DNA of 64,000 bases from Tigriopus japonicus (lineage: Eukaryota; Arthropoda; Copepoda; Harpacticoida; Harpacticidae). The notes beneath the pieces are model-generated. The model was not told where the DNA came from, did no database searches, and worked only from the letters and a program-made list of their open reading frames with translations. Of this stretch, positions 55,201-64,000 are shown piece by piece (position 1 is the stretch's first letter; every line of letters starts with the position of its first letter). Position numbers and translations under genes: made by a program. The stretch is taken from contig JAAGOF010000234.1 of NCBI GenBank assembly GCA_010645155.1, forward strand, positions 766,736 through 830,735, given 5' to 3'.

Positions 55201-58200
55201 ATGCACAATGGCTCTGTTTGCACTAGAGTACCTGCATTCTACTTATCATTAAAAAATAGCATTTGTCATAGTCTTTTATTTTTAAACGTAAAAATGGATT
55301 TGTACAAATTTGTGAACACCACAGCCATATGTGTCCAAAAGAATAGCCAAATCTTATCAAAAGACCCTTTTACTTTGCTCATTCCACTGGCAGTATTATG
55401 AAAGCGATTTTGATAAATCACGCCAACCTCCTAAATCAGACTCGTTTCAACCCTGTTAAAATGTTTACACAATCAAACGCGTTTCTCTTTTTAGATTTAT
55501 CTACCACTTTGGATGGAACCACAGGCCATCTTCCACCCAGTTTAATTCATGAGCTCCGACCGGTTTCCGTGGTTGTTCCTCAGTGCAAACCATTACTTCT
55601 CGGAGAATTTCCTACATTATTTCAACAGAAAAAAATGGTTCAAAAGCTAGAGAGTGGGATAGACCTCCTTTTGTCCCATCCAACGTTTCTTCGCACTCCA
55701 AAGATATGTCTGTACTCTCAATTGAAGAATGAGGCTTCAGCCAGGATTCAAAGAGATTCCAATTTGGAGGAAATGACCTCACTTTCCCAAGCACTGGTGG
55801 CGTTGGTTAAGCTTACTGGAGATTCAGAGTTGGAGCGATGGATCGAGGATAAATTCCTTTCACAGACTGAGGGAAGCCCCAAACATCTCTTGGCTAGTTC
55901 TAAGGTTATCACCGTGAATTGCTTTTCTTCCTTGGAAGACATTGATCTATTGCTTCTCGACACTTTTGGCGAAGATATTTTTGTGTGCAGAAGTTCCTTC
56001 AATGACTGCAGCGTTGATCAATTTTGGGGCTATCAAAATGAGAGTGGAACAATGATCCAAGGAAGACAAGCTGAGAGCCTGTTCTGCCGAATGGCGCCTA
56101 CAAAAGGGAAAATTTTCATGGTACTGTCCTATCCCGAAAATCCCGAGAATCATAGACGGCTTCGAGCTTTACAGAAGCAAAGCGGCTTTGCTAATCGTGA
56201 TAATACCTTGATTTCACTTCCCTCAAATGTGTCCTTGGTACTGGTTCGATTAATAAGAACACAGAACCTTCAAGCTGATATTGGACTTCCACTGAACAAA
56301 ATTCGCGAGTCGTGGGATTTCCATATTGGCTCAAGTTTACTAACCGAGTTGAATTTACCAACGCCATTGGTAAGTGCCATAGATCAACTCCTCAAATTTT
56401 ACGACTCTCGAAATTTGGTAAATTGTGCCAGAGAATTGTACCAGAAGGCTCATCAATTCAGAATACTTTGGAAAAGACGACAACCGAAATTAGAATCGGA
56501 TTGTGACCTAGGATCCGATCTGAAACATGTGATATTATGCTCTCTTTGGTCCTTTGGCCTGCAGTGGTTTACTTTTGATGTAAAAGACAATGATCAATTT
56601 CATCGTGATCTCGTTCAAATGTTGGCTGACCTTGTTGAGTTTGATCGTATCAAGGACTTGGAAAAAATTGAGGACTTTTTCTCTCTGAACATGCAAGAGG
56701 AAGAAGATTGGTTCTGCTGCGCCTCAAGATATGACAAGTTTGTTGCAGTTTGTCATGAAGCTCTCGTTCGTAACCAAGATATCTTGTTCGTTGGATGTTT
56801 TCGTTTGAAAAGCCTACTCATTCACCAAATTTTACCGACGTTGGTAGAATCTATGGGTGGTAAATTGTGGACCAATGCCAAGCTGAGCACTGTTTTGGAG
56901 CACTTCGAAGTGGATGACAATGGCGAGCTTAATCCCAAAGATCCCACCTACCGTCACATCTTGAATGCACTAAATGGGATGGAACTTTTAACGTCAACCG
57001 AGGGTTCTGAGTGGGCTAATAAGGCCAATGGTTTGGGGCTTTCTCCGTCATCAATTGGCAATAGTACACGATTGCACCAGTTCAATAAGTTAAATTTGAT
57101 ATCATATCTATCCCATAACGAGTACAAGGAATATCTCCAATCAGGCAGCCCCAACTTTGAGCATTTTTTCATTCTGGCCACACAACCATTGTCAGTGTCG
57201 ACTTGGTTGTCCACCATGACAAACTCAGAATTGAGCTTGAAAGCAGCAAGTTTGACCAAAATCTGTGGGGACATTGAGGAATTGGTTCAGGACGACTCCA
57301 TCGCTCAGGAACCACATCTGAAAATGATCTTGAGTCATTTAAGCTCTGAAAAATGCCAGCTCGCCCTCTTGAATGAGGACAATGAAAATTGGCCAAAGAT
57401 CGTTTTTCATCATTTTTATGACTTGCTGACTAGTCATTTGGTTCGTCAAAAAATGTGCCATATATTGGCTCCACATCTACCAGGTGTTAGTGCAATAAGC
57501 ACAGACATGAATTTGGAAGCCTCCGCTGAAAGTGAGTTAGCACCTACGTTGCAGGAAGGAAGAGCAATGCTCCGCCGATATTGTCTTGAAAGAAAATCCA
57601 AAGTTATACTCATCTGGGGAGAAACTGGAGTGGGAAAACGCGCATTAGCCCAATTGCTGGCTTCCGAGGCCCATTTCAATTTTCAAATGTTAGGCTTAGA
57701 AGAAATGGGACAAGCCACTGAGCCAAATAAAACTGTCTTTTATGCTCCCCATCATTGGACAGAAAGCAGCTTAGTCGTGGAGCAACTACACGAGCTTGTA
57801 ACGTTATGGAGAGACGTGAACGTATTTGAGAACTCGTCAACTTTGATTTTGGCCTTTGTTCCACGGTTGTGCTCTCCGCAGTTGCTCCAAACAACTTTAG
57901 AATGGGACGTTCCGATTGTGGGTGTGTCTTCTTGGGATTACACGGATCTTGCTGCCTTATTTCAAGGCAGTAATAATGGTTTGAATGAGTCTAACTTATC
58001 GAAATGGTTGCTCCAATTGTTCGACCAATGGATAAGCAGACCAAGGCATGGATCTCTGATAAGACCCATCCAATTCCTGCAAACTCGAAGTCTGGCCCAA
58101 GCTGAAATTGAGAGGAAAGCGAAATGGTTGGATGAAGAATTGAAAACTTTGGACAAATTGTTCCTAAAGCTAAATAACTTCTTGACCCACATGACCTCCA

Positions 58201-61200
58201 AATTGGAGGCCCAAGAAAAAATTAGCACCACCATCTCAAAGAACCATATTGACACGCGAGATATTCACCAAGCCATCAAAGAGAAAGAAATTTTTGACTC
58301 AAAAACGCAAGGCAAGTTAAAACAACTTCGGCAATCATTAGTGGATCAAGAAGAGAACCTTCAGCAGAGTCGAGTTGAACTTGAACACTTGCTTGAGAAA
58401 CCGAACAAAATCTTTGAAGAGGTGAAACACTTGTTCCAAGAGAGCAAGGATGAAGATCTTGTCTCGTTTAGTTTCTTCTTGGAAGGCCACAAATCAAGCG
58501 CCGATACTATATTGATGTTGTGCGCGTTGATTTGTAATTGGAAAATGGACGATGTCCACGAAACCGTCAACTGGATTGACTACCTGCGAGATTTTTTGAC
58601 CCATTTCTGTAACATGACTGTCTTTCATCCAACGTTTACGGTGTCAAGAAGACAAGATGTGAAAAACAGTCCTGGATTCACCATCACAGACGAGGAAATG
58701 GCCGAACTGGACGAGCCAATTAGAGCCATTTTGAAGGGTTTCCAAACCCTTTGGGATGCCACAGAGACCCTCATGAACAATCAAGAAGACTCGGAGGAAT
58801 TGAGACTGAGAATCTCCGAGTTAGATTGCATCATAGCACAAATCAACGATGACATTCAGCAACTGGAATCACAATGGGTGTTAGTAAAGGAAGAGATTTC
58901 GGAAAGTCAAGAGCATAAGCAAGCTCTGGAAAGGGAATTAATCACCTTGACTAATGAGTCCGTTGGGTTGGAAACCACCGTTTCACGTCTATCTAAATTA
59001 AAGGAACTTCTAGAAAGACTGGCCAAAGAAGTATGGGAACGGGACCATGGCCAACTGTCTGAAATGCTGAAACAAAATCAGAGAAATTCCTTGCTCCTTG
59101 CCGTGCAAAAAGTGATTCTGCCATCAGTGACCATGTCGGATCGGCAAGATTTTTGGGATTGTTTGGCAACAACCATGGGTAATGTGGACAACTTTCCTGT
59201 TGCAATGCTGCAAAGTTTTGGATTTCTCGCTGATCATATCAAAATGGTTCAAAACACTCAGGCTGTACACTACACGTTTTATGACCCCTTTTTAGTGCAC
59301 AGTTTCTTACTTTATAATATGGAGTCGGTCAAAGTGATCTATCTCACCGAAAATGATTCCCATTGCGAAGAAATCAAAGAGCAGCTCCAAGATGAGCTTG
59401 CTTCTGCAGTGGTGGTCATGAATGCGTCAGTACGACAAATGGTCAGCTTGCTCCAGCTTTCACAGCCAACCTTCATTTTCCTCCTACTGGAACGACCAAG
59501 TTTTATCATGCCAGGGACCATTTACTACGATTTATCCATGGATGTAAACAACATGATGAATCAATATGAATCATGGATTCAATTGGATCAAATACAGGAG
59601 AGCCGCTTGATTGAGAAAGTCCGACAGAATCAAGAAATAGAGCTGAAAGAAAAAATTGTCCAAAGCTTTTTACCTGTGGATCCAAAATATTTAAGGGAGG
59701 AGGAAGAGGAAATTTTTTTAGAGCTAGGCTCCCAAATTCTATCCATATCACAAGCACCTCAAGTCCAGCCAAAATCAGATCTAATCGAAGAGCAGATCGC
59801 CAAAGAACGGAATAAGAAGATTTTGGCTCTATTACGAGCTATCGGCTTGGTTATCCAAATGGGGTTGATTAATCCCATTTCACTCAAGGAATTCCTCACC
59901 ACCAGTCAACAGAAAAACGTCATGGTTAAGGAGCTTTTCGAAAAATATGCACTGAGGATGACCACAAACGAGGCAGTCTTTTTCGAGCTTGTCTATGAAC
60001 TGTGTTTAGATTCAGATGGGGACCAAAAAGACCGAGTCTCAGATTTGATCGAGATACTACAAGTCATAGATTATAACCCTAACAACGAAAGGGACAACGG
60101 AAAGAGAACTCTTGATCAATTGTCAGACTCTCTGCAATCATGTTTGATGGAGAGACTTGTAAAAGTTCAAGAAGAAAATGCGATTTTTTGGCTACGATTG
60201 TCAGATCCAACCACAGACTTATCACCCATGATGTGCGATATTTGTTCAAGTTTCGAGTCTGTTTTGTTGGCTTTATTACTCCGTCCACAATCTCTTCTTT
60301 TGATTTTGAGGAAATATTTGAACGAAGCCCTCTCATCTGAATGCCTGTCCTCAAACCTGACCCGAATCGATCTCCTGTCGACGTTGAGCGACAAAAGTAA
60401 TCAACCGACAATTTTGTTGGTTGAAGATCGAAATATGGAGCCACTTCACCACGTCGCTAAAGTTGGGCTGCACTTGGGCTTGACCAACTCCAAAATTTGC
60501 ATCCTATCTTCAGGAGTTGATTCACTTGGACCTCAAGTCTTATCCATGGCTTTCAAACGTTCCCAATGGCTTCTTGTTCAAAACATATCGTCCAATGCCA
60601 AAATTGTGGACGTTTTTGCACAATTTTGTGCTCAAAATGTTTCATTCGAGAGAGGAATAGTTGATAATGAATTTCAACTAGTAATGTCAACCACAAGAGC
60701 GGACTGGAACCGCAATACAGCCTCAAAGTTCCTCTCGACCAGTGCCAAAGTCATTCTTCTCGAGAAAGAGAGAATCATTCTCCGTACGCCTGAACTACCG
60801 TCAAACTCAATGCTACCAATAGCCAAAGTTCTTGGGGAAGCAATTCGAAACATCTCAAACCAATGGCGCCAATTGAACAAAAGTGACATGCTCTTTTGGA
60901 ACAAATCTCAAGTGCTGGACTTGGATATAGAACAAACTGTTCACAGAGTGTTTGAGAAATTTGGAAACAACATCCAAACCAAAACTGTTAATGCAGGTGA
61001 TGTCCGCACCTTAACCAAATTACTCCACTATGAGGTGTTCCAAACGATCTCACCCCAATTCACCAATGACATTGTCATTGACGTTTTGGAAATCTGCTCC
61101 TTGGCTATAAGTCATTTAAACAAGTCTCAAGTCAGTAGTGACAATGGCGAGGAAAACATGTCCGTGGGAACCTTCACCCTCCCAAAGTTTTCAAACTTGG

Positions 61201-61952
61201 CAAACACGCTTCCTGAAGAGGAACGGCCAGTTTGCGCATTTTTTGCCCAACTTTGGCAATCCTCCTCGGCTTGCCATCCCTTTGACATGGGCCCTATACC
61301 GAAAGCCATTCTACCGTTGTCTCAGCTAGAGGATGTCAGGAATTTTCAAAATCAGTTGGAAATTATTTCAAAGAAATTGGGCAACATTAGCGACTCAGTT
61401 TGGAAATTGGTCCTTGAGTGTGAATTGGGTTTGTTATTTGTCAAACTAAGCTTACCCATACGTGACCAATTGCAAGTGAAAAATCTTCAGATCCAAATTC
61501 AACAGATAGATGAACTTACGCAAATGGAAAACCCTCGATTGTCCGGACTAACTAACCCTCAATACATTTTGAGCCTCCTCACCATTGGAGGCTATCAATC
61601 ATTGGTTGCGGTACCAACTAATTCAAAGGGCACTTGGAATGATGAAATAATGGGTTCAAATTCAATCTCAATCCAAATCAATGACCTCCAGATACTTGGA
61701 GGGTTCTGGAACCAAGAGAATTGTCTTGAACAAGAGGACGGTAGAGTGAGCGTAGAACCGTTGATTTTGTTCTCCAAAGATCAACGTCAGATCTCACCCT
61801 TGAAATTCATGGCAATTCCATGTTTCTCAGGGGCATCTCGAATTCCTTACGGTTGGCACTTTTTGACAAATATTTTTGTCCCAGTCAAGCAAACCCATCC
61901 ATTGTTACCAAGACAAGTGAAATTTGTAACTCAAAAGTCTCATCATTCATGA
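37263..61952 (+). CDS. Dynein heavy chain with degenerate ATPase sites (pseudo-motor)
   Basis: Four exons join exactly in frame: 37263-39973, 41341-41799, 45676-48695 and 55495-61952 (phases 2, 2, 1), about 4215 residues, normal for the family. The order is tail (about 1-1350), linker (about 1350-1900), AAA1 to AAA4 (about 1930-2925), stalk and microtubule-binding head (about 2929-3246), AAA5 and AAA6 (about 3255-3830) and a C-terminal domain. Tail signatures include DDKIVTLLEKI and GTWISSP..FYDDI; the linker end is MRYYWNGRTSSV. The AAA1 P-loop is GPALSGKRTT (residues 1957-1966), with Arg for the usual Thr, and CFDEFN is LIGGLD (2008-2013). The AAA3 P-loop is GCFRLKSLL (2497). The motor should not hydrolyse ATP at AAA1. 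The single frame without breaks argues against a pseudogene. DNHD1-like is my best guess for the subtype. The start codon is uncertain. Confidence 0.9.
39974..41340 (+). other. Dynein intron 1
   Basis: A GT-AG intron (GTTCGT at the donor, GGTTTCAG at the acceptor) of 1367 bp, phase 2. I see no mobile element or RNA gene in it. Confidence 0.85.
42222..42288 (-). repeat. Inverted copy of the non-LTR element's 3' tail
   Basis: A G run followed by ATTTTTTATTCCGCTACAAG and GGATTCCCTGTAAAGAGAG is the reverse complement, at more than 90 percent by eye, of 45504-45572. Similarity ends abruptly at about 42290, so this is either a very short antisense insertion of the same LINE family or one arm of a host inverted repeat. 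Confidence 0.75.
42795..45580 (+). pseudogene. 5'-truncated non-LTR retrotransposon in dynein intron 2
   Basis: The copy starts inside the endonuclease (TYRPPS, LFVIGDFNFPAS), shifts frame in a T run near 43120, then runs open for 669 codons (43254-45263). Reverse transcriptase blocks are IYKGEDKSLPSNYRPISLTS, SGQHGFRAHFSTVTQL, VVYLDFAKAFDKIDHGLL, GVPQGSILGPLLFILF and the catalytic SYADDTKLV, followed by a NMALNGMKF thumb. A TGA at 45261 interrupts the C-terminus, which continues as MKSSSLLYRAPSLFN to 45482. The 3' end passes through a GGGAATCCC stem into a C run. It is a CR1/L2-like family, relatively young compared with the element at 13-16 kb. The mosaic of one frameshift and one stop means this copy is inactive unless the T-run shift is an assembly error. 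Confidence 0.9.
48326..48695 (+). other. Dynein AAA1 core, first half (end of exon 3)
   Basis: This part of exon 3 encodes MTQAIADNQSLLMQGPALSG and what follows, aligned with the AAA1 core of ordinary dyneins. Spacing between the P-loop and the Walker B position is kept to within one residue (about 50), so the loss of function is by substitution and not by deletion. The Walker A Lys is retained. Exon 3 ends in the middle of the sensor-1 strand, and exon 4 resumes with LSTTLDG where functional motors have TMNPGYAGR, then RPVSVVVPQ where they have RPVAMMVPD. Confidence 0.88.
49815..50946. mobile_element. Non-autonomous hAT-like element
   Basis: The left end CAGGGTGGCCAAC and the right end, in reverse complement CAGTGTGGCCAAC, form a 13-bp terminal inverted repeat with one mismatch. 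The 8-bp target duplication GACAACAA is perfect (49807-49814 and 50947-50954). Both are hallmarks of the hAT superfamily. The subterminal parts are packed with ATGCTAG or AAAAATGCTA repeats (about 49855-49920 and 50765-50935), as usual for transposase binding sites. The 1132-bp element encodes no transposase. Confidence 0.93.
50969..53024. mobile_element. Unclassified 2.06-kb mobile element, copy 2
   Basis: A full-length second copy (2056 bp against 2057) in the same orientation as 21155-23211. It starts CAGGAACCCCTGAAAGGGG and ends ATAGGTTATCCCTG, with a 7-bp target duplication GTACATA at 50962-50968 and 53025-53031. Differences are scattered point changes and a few small indels. It lies only 22 bp from the end of the hAT-like element. 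The minus-strand frame at 51333-51554 differs from its counterpart by only a handful of residues. Confidence 0.9.
54026..54220 (+). repeat. Interspersed repeat G, copy 1
   Basis: It matches 63089-63280 in the same orientation: CTGTCGCAAAAAGCGAC, GAGTGCAAATGTGGA, CAACTGGAAAT and ATGAAGAAA blocks in the same order. It is non-coding and the class is unknown. Confidence 0.75.
54575..55000 (+). pseudogene. 3' fragment of the non-LTR family of intron 2
   Basis: This fragment matches about 44740-45308 of the intact-frame element (GGTTGTGATATTGAGCAGGT, GCCTCACCCATTT, ATGAAGTCTTCCTCTCTTC) with several frameshifts and a deletion of about 150 bp relative to that copy (removing the counterpart of about 45033-45163). 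It has CGA where the longer copy has the disabling TGA. Confidence 0.85.
58090..59040 (+). other. Dynein stalk and microtubule-binding domain
   Basis: Two coiled-coil arms (about 58090-58437 and 58745-59040, protein about 2929-3044 and 3147-3246) flank a compact segment of about 100 residues. The arms are rich in Lys, Glu, Leu and Gln with heptad spacing (KQLRQSLVDQEENLQQSRVE; ELDCIIAQINDDIQQLESQW). The head keeps the usual helices, including an LRDFLTHFCNMTVFHPTF region where motors have the FLESLKTYDKDNI region. Length is normal. This implies microtubule binding may persist although the ATPase ring is degenerate; that is inference. Confidence 0.75.
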
Positions 61953-62148
61953 ATGTTTATTGTTTTTAGTATCCCAAGTTTGGATGAAAAGTCATGTCAC
62001 AAATTACATATTTACCCATTCATTTGGCCAACGAAGGCGGAGTGGGGTGGGATCGAGCGGGGGCCTGTAACTACTGATGGGATCCAATCTGAATTCAATC
62101 CTTTCAATCTTTCATGACTGCCATCAATGCCATTGATATTTCGAAATT
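61953..62148. other. 3' flank of the dynein gene
   Basis: No AATAAA is visible in the first 190 bp after the stop codon. The SINE starts at 62149; the polyadenylation site is not assigned. Confidence 0.3.
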
Positions 62149-62699
62149 GTTTTGTTTTGTTGTTTTTGCTGGAGTCAGAACGCAGCTTCGCAGTTGCGAT
62201 CTGATAGAGGCTGTCTGCAATGTGGGGATATTGCCACTTCACTTAACAAGCATAAATTTCTACCTAACCCTCGGGAATGACCCCAGTTTCGCCCATTTAA
62301 GCCGTCAAAGGCCTGCACTCCTAGCGCCTGGACTCCTAAAGGCGTTCTGCACAAAGATAAATTAATTAAAGATATCTCAGTTTTGACGGCGCCCAAAAGC
62401 ACCCTCTGGAAGGGATTACCTAGAGTTATTCTTGAAAGCGATGTTTCATGATGAAGCTCATAGAGTGCGTTGCGTTGTGTGTAACACAAATATCCTTCAT
62501 GAAGTTTGCGTCTCAGAGTCAATCCAGAAAATACAGCCTGAGTCATCTAGAGGTCACGGATCAAACAGCTGTCGCCGTAGTCTGCTTGCTTAACAAGAAC
62601 TGAGAGTCTGGGGCTTGGTCTGTTTCTGTATGTAACTTAATACCACAGGCCACTGGAACTCGGCAAGCCCGGGATTCCAACCAGGGATGTTGCGGATAG
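62149..62699 (-). mobile_element. tRNA-derived SINE, copy 2, with a nested insertion
   Basis: The same body as 23560-23844 (GGAGTCAGAACGCAGCTTCG, CTCGGGAATGACCCC), interrupted between about 62322 and 62630 by repeat F, then resuming with the tRNA-like head, which is cut short at about 62695. A perfect 16-bp target duplication TTGATATTTCGAAATT flanks the whole unit (62133-62148 and 62700-62715), which shows that the nested repeat was either already inside the SINE or arrived later. Confidence 0.88.
62368..62630 (-). repeat. Interspersed repeat F, copy 2 (inside the SINE)
   Basis: The reverse complement of the 25481-25727 family, with CCGTGACCTCTAGATGAC and GAAGGATATTTG blocks. Its minus-strand frame is open where copy 1 has a stop. 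No terminal repeats or target duplication were clear. Confidence 0.75.
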
Positions 62700-62715
62700 T
62701 TGATATTTCGAAATT

Positions 62716-63088
62716 ATAATGTGAAAAATGTTTGCTTAACCTTAATATATTGAGTTCTCACGAACAAGCTAGCTTATCTTTTTTCATTTTCTTGTTATCG
62801 TGATGTCCGTGCATTCTCCGTTGAATGCATTCAGCGCAAAGATTTATGATAATATTGAATAGTCGGTGATGTTTAATAAACAATTGAAGATCTGGTGCTC
62901 AATACATCCAACTTGTCCATTCTTGAATGTTCTTTGATATTTCAATGCTTAGCTTAGCTTTGCTCTGTTCAATGTCATTTTTAAACGTCAGTGTATCGCA
63001 TCAAGATTTAAGATGAACATCCGTTTATTAAATATCATCAACTGTTTATTCTTGTAGTGGTACTCTTAATGATCGAAAAATGGTTAAG
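62716..63088. other. No feature recognised
   Basis: AT-rich sequence; AATAAA occurs near 62875 but is far from any gene end and is not assigned. Confidence 0.3.
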
Positions 63089-63280
63089 GACTGTCGCAAA
63101 AAGCGACCTCAAGTGGCAAAAATTGAATTATCTGGAGTGCAAATGTGGAAAAAATCCCTAAAACTACTCTCCACTTTGTTAAGCTTAAATGCCTCTCATA
63201 CAGTATATCTCCAATAATTTGAAAATGGTGCAGTCAACTGGAAATAGTTATTAGATGAAGAAATATTTTTAGCTTTTGAG
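63089..63280 (+). repeat. Interspersed repeat G, copy 2
   Basis: The same order of blocks as 54026-54220 (CTGTCGCAAAAAGCGAC at the start), in direct orientation. It is non-coding. Confidence 0.75.
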
Positions 63281-63483
63281 GGTGTCAAAAGAGCTCCGTA
63301 CAAGATTACTGAGAGATTGATAGACCTTTAATAAATATCTTTACCCGAAATAAACCATCAATTCAAACCGAATTACTCGGCACACACATAAAGTGACAAC
63401 TGTAACTGAGCATTTACTCAAATGAAAAAGATTGAAGGCACTGTTAAAAAAAGCATCAAACAAATGCAGGATTGTTATTACGT

Positions 63484-63810
63484 AGGGGCAGGAAGTTTAG
63501 ACGTATAAAACTGGCAAATTAAACGAAAAAAGACGAATAAAATTGACCGATTAAACGAAAAAAGACGAATAAAATTGACCGATTAAACGAAAAAAGACGA
63601 ATAAAATTGACCGATTAAACGAAAAAAGACGAATAAAATTGACCGATTAAACGAAAAAAGACGAATCAATTTCCTAGAAAGGAGAATGAAACTGGCTTAT
63701 AGAAAAGCAGATAACTAAGCGCCCGTACAGACGAAAAAAGACATTTAAAACTGCTCCCACAAAATAGACAAAATGTATGTCCCAGTTGATGGGGACCAAT
63801 ACAGGGTGGG
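63484..63810. mobile_element. GACGAATAAA MITE, copy 2 (partial), with 32-bp minisatellite
   Basis: The left end GGCAGGAAGTTTAGACGTAT matches the terminus of the 16892-17647 element, and 63745-63800 matches its internal 17030-17085. Between them the 32-bp unit ACGAAAAAAGACGAATAAAA plus TTGACCGATTAA repeats about five times (63517-63670). The right terminus is not visible in this window. Confidence 0.8.
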
Positions 63811-63867
63811 GACCCAAAAAGTTAAAAATGTTTAATTCGAATTATCCGCCAAAATACTGCTTCAAAA

Positions 63868-63896
63868 TAATGTTTGTTTGTTTGTTTGTTTGTTTA
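63868..63896. repeat. GTTT microsatellite
   Basis: Six to seven perfect copies of GTTT in a row. It is a simple repeat. Confidence 0.9.
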
Positions 63897-64000
63897 TTAC
63901 TGCGGGCTATTTACTGTACACTTTTTATGATTTGATATAATAAACGGTTTACACATAGACTTTTGTTGGAACCCCTGACCCTGGAGAAGCAAATGCTTGT

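Larger units (their letters stand above)
48696..55494 (+). other. Dynein intron 3
   Basis: A GT-AG intron of 6799 bp (GTAAGG donor, CTCTTTTTAG acceptor), phase 1, so the split codon G|AT gives Asp. The joined protein aligns without a gap to the AAA1 sensor-1 region, which fixes both borders. It contains a hAT-like element, the second 2.06-kb element, repeat G and a LINE fragment. In 48700-49806, 53032-54025 and 55001-55494 I recognise nothing else. Confidence 0.9.

Noticed and set aside
37263..61952. Reading the dynein as a decayed pseudogene because its motifs are degenerate
   Set aside because: More than 12 kb of coding sequence contain no frameshift or stop, and all splice sites join in phase, which neutral decay would not preserve.
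63517..63670. A CRISPR-like regular repeat array
   Set aside because: The units are contiguous 32-bp tandem copies without unique spacers, inside a MITE of an animal genome.

Overview
This is a window of animal nuclear DNA, almost certainly from an arthropod. The genes have introns with GT/AG borders, the closest protein matches I recognise are the insect-type genes senseless and jitterbug, and the space between genes is full of decayed transposons (mariner, hAT-like, non-LTR elements, a tRNA-derived SINE and foldback MITEs). A crustacean, perhaps a copepod, is my guess; the sequence does not prove it. All identifications come from reading motifs by eye, with no database search.

Layout: (1) 1-6.5 kb is a minisatellite, a dead mariner transposase on the minus strand and otherwise featureless sequence. 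(2) 6.57-8.62 kb holds the last four coding exons of a senseless/Gfi1 zinc-finger repressor, with a foldback MITE in its last intron. (3) 8.9-27 kb is a gene-poor stretch with a decayed non-LTR retrotransposon (about 13.0-16.2 kb), a small single-exon membrane-protein gene on the minus strand (18.85-19.17 kb), the first copy of an unclassified 2.06-kb mobile element (21.2-23.2 kb), a SINE and several palindromic elements. (4) 28.2-34.6 kb is a complete 14-exon jitterbug-type filamin of 1811 residues with about 19 filamin Ig repeats. (5) 37.3-61.95 kb is one dynein heavy chain gene in four very large exons (about 4215 residues). Its introns carry a second non-LTR element, a hAT-like element with perfect 8-bp target duplications, the second copy of the 2.06-kb element and a third non-LTR fragment. 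(6) 62-64 kb holds a SINE with a nested repeat and a second copy of a MITE that has grown a 32-bp minisatellite.

The most notable result is the dynein. Its tail, linker, six-AAA layout, stalk and microtubule-binding head can all be aligned and the frame is intact for 12.6 kb of coding sequence. The residues needed for ATP hydrolysis are gone: the AAA1 Walker B Asp-Glu pair is Gly-Gly, the Walker A Thr is Arg, the sensor-1 Asn is lost, AAA2 shows no P-loop, and the AAA3 P-loop is destroyed. It looks like a conserved pseudo-motor, possibly related to vertebrate DNHD1. The second notable result is the 2.06-kb element, present twice at nearly full length with 7-bp target duplications and only a minimal CAGG terminus, which fits no superfamily that I can assign with confidence. 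The filamin and the dynein are neighbours on the same strand but have opposite architectures: short, TE-free introns in the first, and three long TE-filled introns between giant exons in the second.
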